A DNA stretch of 64,000 bases from CAYMZZ01 sp047600605. GTDB taxonomy: Bacteria; Bacteroidota; Bacteroidia; Chitinophagales; Chitinophagaceae. This document shows, one piece after another, positions 1 through 6,826 of the stretch. The stretch is taken from positions 682,001 to 746,000 of the forward strand of contig JASGKK010000001.1 of assembly GCA_047600605.1 (NCBI GenBank), read 5' to 3'. Each line of letters opens with the position of its first letter. Position 1 is the stretch's first letter. The translations under genes and the position numbers were made by a program. The notes below the pieces were generated by a model. The model was given only the letters and a program-made list of their open reading frames with translations. It ran no database searches and was not told the DNA's origin.

Positions 1-297
1 ACAGGCATCCAGTGTCACATACCCATCGCGGTCCGGATTGGCGCCGAGCCCCACACAGCAATTCTGCGAAGCTTCTGTCACCATCACTCCTTTTTCCACA
101 GCGTCCAGTGCCCGGCCGCCTTTGCCCAGTACTTCCCAGGCCCCGTTATTCGCTGCCAGGCCTGCATCCCAGGTCGATATTACCACCGGCTGCCCTTTTA
201 CACCCGACACAGCACCCTGGCCCAGGCTACTGCGACCTGTCAGCACGGCCGCCGAACTAAACAAAGACGATAAGATGAACTTTCTGCGGTTAACCAT
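1..297 (-). CDS. N4-(beta-N-acetylglucosaminyl)-L-asparaginase / isoaspartyl peptidase family, N-terminal part
   Basis: Only the first 99 codons lie in the window; the gene runs off the left edge. The protein begins MVNRRKFILSS, a twin-arginine-like signal followed by a hydrophobic stretch and a GQG/AVSG cleavage region, so export by Tat or Sec is likely. The mature start matches the glycosylasparaginase branch of the Ntn-hydrolases: VVISTWDAGLAANNGAWEVL, then GGRALDAVEKGV and a GLGANPDRDGYVTLDAC stretch. Family members are made as one chain that cleaves itself before a threonine nucleophile and removes asparagine-linked GlcNAc or beta-aspartyl groups. The nucleophile region is outside the window, so activity cannot be judged. 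The start ATG is at 297-295. It is divergent from the FMN reductase gene. Confidence 0.85.
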   Translation of the reverse strand, partial: MVNRRKFILSSLFSSAAVLTGRSSLGQGAVSGVKGQPVVISTWDAGLAANNGAWEVLGKGGRALDAVEKGVMVTEASQNCCVGLGANPDRDGYVTLDAC

Positions 298-447
298 TGT
301 TTTGCTTTAAGCGCCTAAGTTAATCTTTTCCTTATCAATAAGATAAACCGCCAGTCACTTTATTGTATCCCTGATCCACAGTGCTTATTGCTGACGGTAT
401 TACTATTAACACTGACAGAATTGCCGGAATTGCAGTTAGGAATATAT

Positions 448-479
448 TTTGATGTTTAAACATTGATTTTATACCTTTG
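448..479 (+). promoter_or_regulatory. Bacteroidota-type promoter for the FMN reductase gene
   Basis: A -33 element TTTG (448-451) and a perfect -7 element TACCTTTG (472-479, consensus TAnnTTTG) are separated by 20 bp. They lie just upstream of the ATG at 500, giving a leader of about 15 nt. This is the best-formed promoter in the window. Confidence 0.7.
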
Positions 480-499
480 TACTAAATATTATAACTAAA

Positions 500-1057
500 A
501 TGCGTATCGAAATACTGGCAGGCAGTCCGCGTGAACACAGCACATCGCGTCGTGTGGCCCTGCATCTGCAACAATGGCTGAGTACGAACACGGATCATGA
601 GGCCGGTGTGATTGATCTCTACGAATGGAATCTTCCACCGCTGCAATCCGTTTTCCTGAATCCGGATAAAACGCCGGAAGCCTTTCGTCCATTGAGTCAG
701 CGGATTTTTGCTGCTGATGCATTTATACTGGTTACCCCGGAGTATAATGGCAGTTATTCTGCAGCATTGAAAAATCTGCTGGATCATTTCCCAAAACAAC
801 ACCATAAACCCTTTGGTATCGTAACCGCTTCTACGGGGGCATTGGGAGGCATACGCGCCACACAGCAAATGCTTTTACTGATACCCGCTCTGTTTGGTAT
901 TGCATCGCCTTATATGCTGGCGGTACCACATGTAGACCGTAAGTTCAGCGAGACAGGTGAGTTGGTCGATGAAGCATTCACCAACAACGTACACAATTTT
1001 ATAAAGGAATTTTTATGGCTGGCCGAACGCCTGGTAAAGGAACCGGCTGCCATCTGA
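500..1057 (+). CDS. NADPH-dependent FMN reductase family protein
   Basis: This 185-residue flavodoxin-fold protein starts with the strand and phosphate-binding loop MRIEILAGSPREHSTSRRVA and contains the family signature VTPEYNGSYSAALKNLLDHF (residues about 78-97). A glycine-rich FMN contact, TASTGALGG, follows near 115. Relatives use NAD(P)H to reduce FMN, quinones, azo dyes or chromate; the physiological substrate cannot be read from sequence. No signal peptide is present, so it is cytosolic. A well-formed promoter precedes it. The pirin gene starts 36 bp downstream on the same strand, so the two are probably co-transcribed; pirin and quinone or flavin reductases both relate to oxidative or electrophile stress, which would fit (inference). 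Confidence 0.85.
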   Translation: MRIEILAGSPREHSTSRRVALHLQQWLSTNTDHEAGVIDLYEWNLPPLQSVFLNPDKTPEAFRPLSQRIFAADAFILVTPEYNGSYSAALKNLLDHFPKQHHKPFGIVTASTGALGGIRATQQMLLLIPALFGIASPYMLAVPHVDRKFSETGELVDEAFTNNVHNFIKEFLWLAERLVKEPAAI

Positions 1058-1079
1058 CCCTCACTTACTAATAAATAAA

Positions 1080-1085
1080 AAGGAG
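1080..1085 (+). promoter_or_regulatory. Shine-Dalgarno sequence of the pirin gene
   Basis: AGGAGA lies 8 nt before the ATG at 1094. Clear Shine-Dalgarno sites are rare in this window, as is typical for Bacteroidota, so this one stands out and fixes the start. Confidence 0.6.
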
Positions 1086-1093
1086 AACATAAT

Positions 1094-1972
1094 ATGAAAC
1101 AGCAAAAAACAATTGAAACCGTACTGGCTCCTCCTCCCCCGCATATGGTGGGTGATGGATTCAGGGTTCATAGTTTTTTTCCCAACAACGGGCTGATTGG
1201 CAAAAAGAGGATGAGTCCGTTTTTTCTGCTCGACTACAATGCCCTGATGGATTTTTCTCCCCGCAAAGAGCCCCGTGGAGTGGGTGTACACCCGCATCGT
1301 GGTTTTGAAACGGTGACCATTGCCTATCATGGCCGTATCGCTCACCACGACAGTGCCGGCAACAGCGGCATCATTGGTGAAGGCGAAGTGCAATGGATGA
1401 CTGCAGCCTCGGGTTTGCTTCATAAAGAATATCATGAAGCAGCATTCAGCCGGCAGGGCGGCCCTTTTCAAATGGTTCAATTATGGGTAAACCTGCCAGC
1501 CAAATACAAAACTGTTGCGCCCAAATACCAGGAGCTGAGTGTTGATAAAATGGTGCGGGTACCGCTGGCAGATAACCTGGGAGAGGTGGAAGTCATTGCC
1601 GGCTCGTATGCTCATACACAGGGTACCGCCAGCACATTTACGCCCATGCATGTCTACAACCTGCGTCTGAAAAAAGGAGCCAAACTTGACCTGGATTTTC
1701 CGGCGCATTACAATACAGGTATGCTGATCGTTGCCGGCGAAGCCAACATCAATGGCAGTTCCGTACCAGCCGATCATTTCGTATTATTCAAAAATGATGG
1801 AGAACAGGTATCTGTAGAGGCTGCGGCCGATGCCGTGATCCTGGTCCTCTCTGGTGAGCCCATCGACGAGCCTATTGCCCAATACGGTCCTTTTCTGATG
1901 AATACCTGGGAAGAAATCGAACAGGCCATTACTGATGTGAATGCGGGAAAGTATGGAACACTGGAAGAGTGA
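1094..1972 (+). CDS. Pirin family protein (cupin)
   Basis: This 292-residue protein has the two-cupin pirin layout. The N-terminal cupin holds the metal-binding motif GVGVHPHRGFETVTIAYHG (about residues 61-79), with two histidines and a glutamate that normally bind Fe(II). It continues with GEVQWMTAASGLLHKEYHE, a family hallmark. The C-terminal half is the less conserved second cupin. Bacterial pirins have been linked to quercetin dioxygenase activity and to redox-responsive control of metabolism; which applies here is unknown. Length is normal for the family. The stop codon TGA is read from the first bases of a GATTTGA-rich intergenic repeat, so the exact C-terminus may differ from relatives. 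Confidence 0.9.
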   Translation: MKQQKTIETVLAPPPPHMVGDGFRVHSFFPNNGLIGKKRMSPFFLLDYNALMDFSPRKEPRGVGVHPHRGFETVTIAYHGRIAHHDSAGNSGIIGEGEVQWMTAASGLLHKEYHEAAFSRQGGPFQMVQLWVNLPAKYKTVAPKYQELSVDKMVRVPLADNLGEVEVIAGSYAHTQGTASTFTPMHVYNLRLKKGAKLDLDFPAHYNTGMLIVAGEANINGSSVPADHFVLFKNDGEQVSVEAAADAVILVLSGEPIDEPIAQYGPFLMNTWEEIEQAITDVNAGKYGTLEE

Positions 1973-2287
1973 TTTGACGATTTGATAATTTGAGGATTTG
2001 AAGATGAGTGTTAAGTAGTAAGTTTTAAGTTCTTTCAAAACGTTGAGACCATTGCCACTCTAAGGATCATCTGTAAAACTCAGTATTTGACCTGAGAAGT
2101 AATCTTGATTGTAGAGATTGGCCCTCGTTGGGTTTACTATTTTCCTGGCAAGTCCTCTTTTCAATATGAGAGGATATTGCCAGGAAAATATTGAGAGTTC
2201 AAAACTGTACGATTAGTTTAAGCTTATCTGACACCGTCTGTAAGATCAAATCTTGACTATTGCAGACATCTTCAAATCCTCAAATTT
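1969..2287. repeat. Inverted-repeat intergenic element enclosing a long hairpin (convergent gap)
   Basis: This 315-bp gap between the converging pirin and NTF2-like genes is highly structured. The 20-mer AATTTGAGGATTTGAAGATG at 1986-2005 reappears as its exact reverse complement at 2268-2287. Between them a perfect 14-bp inverted repeat, TATTTTCCTGGCAA (2138-2151) with its complement (2177-2190), and an inner CCTCT/AGAGG stem form a hairpin of about 53 nt. There is no U-run directly after it, so it is not a standard terminator, although it may still stop or stabilise the converging transcripts. The flanking GATTTGA words recur near rocD. Confidence 0.7.
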
Positions 2288-2761
2288 TCAAATCTTTTTC
2301 TGCATATACCTCTCCAGCCCCTTCCTTGCCTGTTTTTGCACCGCTCTTTTCATAAAGCCTGTCCAGCCAAATAGCTGACCTTTCCAGCCCAGCGCCTGTC
2401 CTATCCAGGTGCTTAACCGAAAAGCGTCGCTGTGTTCCACAATCTTACCCTCACTGAATTTCATATAAGCCTTCACCTTATTGACCACTTTACGGCCGGT
2501 ACGCGAAAAGGTATACGTAGCTGTCCACTCACAGGTAGCATACTCTTCATCGAGCAACTCGATCGGACCATAGGTAACTGAAAAATCCCTGGCTGCTCCG
2601 CAAAGCATTTCCCACATGGCCCTTACCTCATCGCCCTGCAGCACACCAAATACCGGATCATTAAAAACGATATCCTGACTGTAACATGCATTCATTGCCG
2701 CATGATCGAGGCGGTTAAATGCTGTATAAAATGTTTCGATGAGCTGTTGCTGATTGTTCAT
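2288..2761 (-). CDS. NTF2-like / SnoaL-type nuclear transport factor 2 family protein
   Basis: This 157-residue single-domain protein has the cone-shaped NTF2-like fold: an N-terminal helix (QQLIETFYTAFNRLDHAAM), the CYSQDIVFNDPVFG turn, a GDEVRAMWEML helix and strands ending in KFSEGKIVEHSDAFRLSTW. Such proteins are ketosteroid-isomerase-like enzymes or ligand-binding proteins; the function of this one is unknown. The start at 2761 (MNNQQQL) is preferred over an in-frame ATG at 2818 because only residues after 2761 match the fold and because the divergent hydrolase gene starts at 2832. The C-terminus (basic KKI) is set by a TGA inside the GATTTGA repeat. Confidence 0.8.
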   Translation of the reverse strand: MNNQQQLIETFYTAFNRLDHAAMNACYSQDIVFNDPVFGVLQGDEVRAMWEMLCGAARDFSVTYGPIELLDEEYATCEWTATYTFSRTGRKVVNKVKAYMKFSEGKIVEHSDAFRLSTWIGQALGWKGQLFGWTGFMKRAVQKQARKGLERYMQKKI

Positions 2762-2831
2762 AACTATTCGGTAGTTGTCCGGTCGTTTCCGGCGGTTTAC
2801 GTTACTTTTAATGGCCAAATCTAATAATTGT

Positions 2832-4706
2832 ATGAGACGATCCCTCTTCTATCTGTTGTTTTTCCTGCTGCCCCTGGGCCTGCTGGCCCAGCATGAGCAG
2901 GACAGTGCCTGGATTCGTGAGCATTACACCAAAAAGGAAATATACATCCCCATGCGGGATGGAGTGAAACTCTTCACAGCTGTTTACCTCCCCAAAGATG
3001 CCAGCGAAAAGCATCCCATCCTCATGAACCGCACACCCTACAGTTGCTCCCCTTATGGAGAGGATCAGTTCCGTGCCTTCTGGATGAATCACTGGAAATA
3101 TTACCTCCGCGAAAATTATATCATCGTCATCCAGGACGTTCGCGGCCGCTGGATGAGTGAGGGCCAGTTTGAAGACGTACGCCCTTTCAATAAAAATAAA
3201 AAAAGTTCTGCAGAGATAGACGAAGCCAGCGATACCTATGATGCTATTGACTGGCTGGTAAACAATCTGCCCAACAACAATGCCCATGTGGGTGTATTCG
3301 GCATTTCGTATCCGGGTTTTTATTCCACGATGGCCGCAGCATCGGGCCATCCTGCACTAAAAGCAGTGAGTCCGCAGGCTCCCGTCACCGATTGGTTTAT
3401 GGGTGATGACTTTCACCACAATGGGGCTTTTTTCCAGATGGACGGCTTCAGCTTTTATTCCGGTTTTGGTAAGCCCCGTCCCCAGCCTACCAAGGTGGGT
3501 CCAAAAGGATTTGACTTCAAGGTCAGGGATAACTATCAGTTTTACCTGGAAGCAGGCACACTGCAGCAACTGGCCGATTATATGGGCGACAGCATAAAAT
3601 TCTGGAAAGAATTATATGCACACCCCAACTATGATGAATGGTGGCAGGCCCGCAATGCCCGGGTGGCTATGTATGATGTAAAACCGGCTATGCTGGTAGT
3701 GGGTGGATTATTTGATGCAGAAGACTGTTATGGTGCCTGGAATCTTTATAAGGCAATCGAGAAACAAAGTCCGGCTACCAACAATAAGATTGTAATGGGT
3801 CCCTGGTATCATGGTCAGTGGGCCAGCCGCGACGGAAGCCGTCTTGGTAATGTACGTTTTGGCCGCAATACCGCCTTTGACTATCAGAATAATATTGAGA
3901 TCCCTTTTTTCAATTATTACCTGAAAGGCAAAGGAGATGATCCGGCGCTACCCGAAGCCACTGTTTTCTTTACCGGTGAAAATAACTGGAAACAACTGCC
4001 GCAATGGCCTCCCCAAAACATGACACCCACGCCGCTTTATCTCCAGGCTGCTGGCAGCCTCAACTGGAATGCCGGCAGCAACGGCACCGCATACAGGGAG
4101 TATATCAGCGACCCGGCCCATCCTGTTCCCTATACGGAAGATGTACACTTTGGCCGCACGCGCGAATACATGACCGATGATCAGCGTTTTGCCCATCGCC
4201 GGCCCGATGTACTTACCTACGTAACTAAGCCGCTTGACGAAGACCTGACACTTGCCGGTCCGCTGACAGCCGATCTCAAAGTAAGCATCAGTACTACCGA
4301 TGCAGACTTTGTAGTAAAGCTCATTGATGTTTTTCCCGACAACTTCAGCTATCCCGGCGATGTTGCCCAGGCCGGTCGTACAGCAGGCGGCTCCTATCCC
4401 ATGGGTGGTTATGAGCAACTGGTACGCGGAGAGATCATGCGCGGACGCTTCCGCCAGAGCTTTGAGAAACCTGCAGCCTTCAAACCAGGCAAAACCGAAA
4501 CGGTAAAATTTGAATTACCTGATGTAGCCCATACATTCCGCAAAGGACACCGGCTGATGATACAGGTACAAAGCAGCTGGTTCCCGCTGGCAGACCGCAA
4601 CCCGCAACAATTTGTCAACATTTATTCGGCCAAACCGGAAGACTTTAAAAAATCAACCATCCGTATTTTTGAAGCCAGTACTATTGTATTGCCCATAGTA
4701 AAATAA
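2832..4706 (+). CDS. CocE/NonD family alpha/beta-hydrolase (X-Pro dipeptidyl-peptidase S15-like), copy 1
   Basis: This 624-residue secreted hydrolase has a signal peptide (MRRSLFYLLFFLLPLGLLAQ). The S15-like alpha/beta-hydrolase domain opens with KKEIYIPMRDGVKLFTAVYLP. The catalytic triad can be placed: Ser159 in GISYPG, Asp295 in GGLFDAED and His327 in GPWYHGQWA. A C-terminal jelly-roll domain (PLDEDLTLAGPLTADLKVSI through GHRLMIQVQSSWFPL) completes the family architecture. Relatives include cocaine esterase, glutaryl-7-ACA acylase and alpha-amino acid ester hydrolases; the substrate here is unknown, but ester or amide bonds of acylated compounds or peptides are likely. The start at 2832 is used because the signal peptide begins there. 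A paralog follows 34 bp downstream. Confidence 0.9.
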   Translation: MRRSLFYLLFFLLPLGLLAQHEQDSAWIREHYTKKEIYIPMRDGVKLFTAVYLPKDASEKHPILMNRTPYSCSPYGEDQFRAFWMNHWKYYLRENYIIVIQDVRGRWMSEGQFEDVRPFNKNKKSSAEIDEASDTYDAIDWLVNNLPNNNAHVGVFGISYPGFYSTMAAASGHPALKAVSPQAPVTDWFMGDDFHHNGAFFQMDGFSFYSGFGKPRPQPTKVGPKGFDFKVRDNYQFYLEAGTLQQLADYMGDSIKFWKELYAHPNYDEWWQARNARVAMYDVKPAMLVVGGLFDAEDCYGAWNLYKAIEKQSPATNNKIVMGPWYHGQWASRDGSRLGNVRFGRNTAFDYQNNIEIPFFNYYLKGKGDDPALPEATVFFTGENNWKQLPQWPPQNMTPTPLYLQAAGSLNWNAGSNGTAYREYISDPAHPVPYTEDVHFGRTREYMTDDQRFAHRRPDVLTYVTKPLDEDLTLAGPLTADLKVSISTTDADFVVKLIDVFPDNFSYPGDVAQAGRTAGGSYPMGGYEQLVRGEIMRGRFRQSFEKPAAFKPGKTETVKFELPDVAHTFRKGHRLMIQVQSSWFPLADRNPQQFVNIYSAKPEDFKKSTIRIFEASTIVLPIVK

Positions 4707-4740
4707 TCAATCCGTTCACATTTATCAAAAAACAAGTTAC

Positions 4741-6609
4741 ATGCGCCTTTTTATTGCACGACTCATGCTGCTTTTCTTGCCAGTTGCAGGCTTTGCCCAG
4801 TCTGCACCCGATACCGGTTGGGTACGTCAGAATTTTACCAAATCGGAAGTTTATATCACCATGCGTGATGGCATAAAGCTCTTTACTGTTATCTATACGC
4901 CACGCGAAACAGGCAAGTACCCCATCCTGATGCAGCGCAGCCCTTATTCCTCACGTCCCTATGGAGCCGACCAGTACCGTCAGCGGCTTGGGCCCAACAC
5001 ACAGTTAATGAAGGCCGGTTACATTTTTGTATACCAGGACGTACGTGGGCGATATAAGAGCGAAGGCGGCTTCCGCGAAATGACGCCCTATATCGTTAAT
5101 AAAAAAACCAATAAGGATGTAGACGAGTCAAGCGATACTTACGATACCATCGAATGGCTGCTGGCCAATACGCCCAATAATGGCCGGGTAGGTCAGTATG
5201 GCATTTCATTTCCGGGTTATTACTCTACCGCTTCACTGCCCGCAGCTCACCCGGCACTGAAAGCTGTATCGCCACAGGCCCCCATGTCAGACGAATTCAT
5301 TGGAGATGACTGCTATCACAATGGCGCTTTTTTCCTGATGGACAACTTTGGTTTCTACAGTGGTTTCGATGGCCCGAAAGCAGCCAATGGAGAAAGCTAT
5401 ACTCCCTTTTTCCGTGCACGGTATTCAGATGCTTATCAGTATTTTCTTCAGATGGGTCCGCTGAAAAATGTAAACAATGAAGCATTCTTCCGTGACAGTA
5501 ACAGCATCTGGCGTCAAACGGTAAAAAATGATACCTATAATGAATTCTGGCAATCACGCAATATCCGCCAGCACCTGAGCAATATCAAACCTGCGGTATT
5601 GCTGGTAGGCGGCTGGTTTGATGCAGAAGATCTTTTTGGTGCTTTAAAAACCTATGCGGCCATTGAGAAATTATCACCCGGCAATAACAGCCGCCTGGTA
5701 ATGGGCCCCTGGACACATGGAGCCTGGTCTGGCTCCAACTGGACTTCGTTTGGTACCTACCAGTTTGGTGTGAATCTAAACCAGTATTACCAGGATGAAA
5801 TTGAAACTCCTTTCTTCAACTACTACCTGAAAGACCAGGGCAGCTTTCAGCTTCCGGAAGCCACGATTTATGAAACAGGCAGCAACCAGTGGAAACAATA
5901 CAGTACCTGGCCTCCGGCTGGCAGTACGCCCACTCCTTATTACCTGCAACCAGCCGGTAGTCTGGGCACCAGCAAGCCTGCAGCCAATGGTGGCTTTAGC
6001 AGTTATGTAAGTGACCCGGCCAAACCTGTTCCCTATACAGCAGTGACTTCTGGCGGTCGCAACAATGAATACATGGTAGAGGATCAGCGGTTTGCTGCCC
6101 GCCGTCCGGATGTACTGGTATTTCAGACAGATACCCTCACAGGCGATCTCACACTCACCGGCGAAATCGTTGCCAACCTGTTGGTCTCTATGACCGGTAC
6201 AGATGCTGATTTTATCGTAAAACTTATTGATGTATGGCCCGATCCTTCGAGCCTGCCAGCAACCCAACAAGGTCAGCGTCCCACACAAATGGGCGGTTAT
6301 CAGCAAATGGTAAGAGCTGAAGTATTCAGGGGAAAATTCCGCAATAGCTTCAGCAAACCCGAGCCCTTTGTACCGAATAAAGTAGAGAAGGTAAACTTCA
6401 AACTCAATGAAGTAGCGCATACCTTCAAGAAAGGACATCGCGTAATGATACAGGTACAAAGCAGTTGGTTTCCGCTGGTTGACCGCAACCCCAACAAGTT
6501 TGGCACTATTGCCAATATGGATGAAAAAGATTTCCAGAAAAATACGATCAAACTGTATCATGACAGCCGCAACAGCAGCTATATAAGTTTGCCGGTAATG
6601 AATCAGTAA
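4741..6609 (+). CDS. CocE/NonD family alpha/beta-hydrolase, copy 2
   Basis: This 622-residue secreted paralog of the gene just upstream aligns with it over nearly the whole length: same signal-peptide type, same ITMRDGIKLFTVIY opening, same C-terminal jelly roll ending MIQVQSSWFPLVDRNPNKF. The triad is conserved: Ser156 in GISFPGYYS, Asp294 in GGWFDAED, His326 in GPWTHGAWS. The oxyanion-region and lid segments differ, for example GISFPG against GISYPG, so substrate preference has probably shifted after tandem duplication (inference). The two are probably one transcript because only 34 bp separate them and no terminator is visible there. Confidence 0.9.
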   Translation: MRLFIARLMLLFLPVAGFAQSAPDTGWVRQNFTKSEVYITMRDGIKLFTVIYTPRETGKYPILMQRSPYSSRPYGADQYRQRLGPNTQLMKAGYIFVYQDVRGRYKSEGGFREMTPYIVNKKTNKDVDESSDTYDTIEWLLANTPNNGRVGQYGISFPGYYSTASLPAAHPALKAVSPQAPMSDEFIGDDCYHNGAFFLMDNFGFYSGFDGPKAANGESYTPFFRARYSDAYQYFLQMGPLKNVNNEAFFRDSNSIWRQTVKNDTYNEFWQSRNIRQHLSNIKPAVLLVGGWFDAEDLFGALKTYAAIEKLSPGNNSRLVMGPWTHGAWSGSNWTSFGTYQFGVNLNQYYQDEIETPFFNYYLKDQGSFQLPEATIYETGSNQWKQYSTWPPAGSTPTPYYLQPAGSLGTSKPAANGGFSSYVSDPAKPVPYTAVTSGGRNNEYMVEDQRFAARRPDVLVFQTDTLTGDLTLTGEIVANLLVSMTGTDADFIVKLIDVWPDPSSLPATQQGQRPTQMGGYQQMVRAEVFRGKFRNSFSKPEPFVPNKVEKVNFKLNEVAHTFKKGHRVMIQVQSSWFPLVDRNPNKFGTIANMDEKDFQKNTIKLYHDSRNSSYISLPVMNQ

Positions 6610-6615
6610 AAAGCG

Positions 6616-6753
6616 GATAGTGGTCGGTGATCAGTGGATAGTCAACAGGAAAAGTTTAAAATAACTTAGCGGAAAGAATTTAATCGACCTATCGGGACGC
6701 TGTACGTTCCGATAGGTCTACTGTTCACTAACCACCGTCCACCGACCACTATT
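6616..6753. repeat. Inverted-repeat intergenic element with strong inner hairpin
   Basis: GATAGTGGTCGGTG (6616-6629) returns as its reverse complement, with one mismatch, at 6740-6753. Inside, GACCTATCGGGACG (6686-6699) pairs with CGTTCCGATAGGTC (6705-6718) in a 14-bp stem with one G-U pair and a 5-nt loop. The layout (outer inverted words, inner hairpin) is the same as at 1969-2287. The 16-mer AGTGGTCGGTGATCAG (6619-6634) is repeated exactly at the end of ispE (58153-58168). No long U-run follows the hairpin. Confidence 0.7.
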
Positions 6754-6826
6754 TTCACACAACCGTTTGCTCCTTTTTTACATTAAACAATAGCCTAAAT
6801 TGCCCCTGTATTCTAAATCTTTTACC

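Noticed and set aside
1..310. Plus-strand frames over the left edge
   Set aside because: They are shadows of the minus-strand asparaginase-family gene, which has a twin-arginine leader and family motifs.
2138..2190. Classical intrinsic terminator
   Set aside because: The stem is strong but no U-run follows on either strand, so it was kept as part of a repeat element.
1969..2300. CRISPR array from the repeating GATTTGA words
   Set aside because: The words are short, imperfect and overlap without regular spacers, and there are no cas genes.
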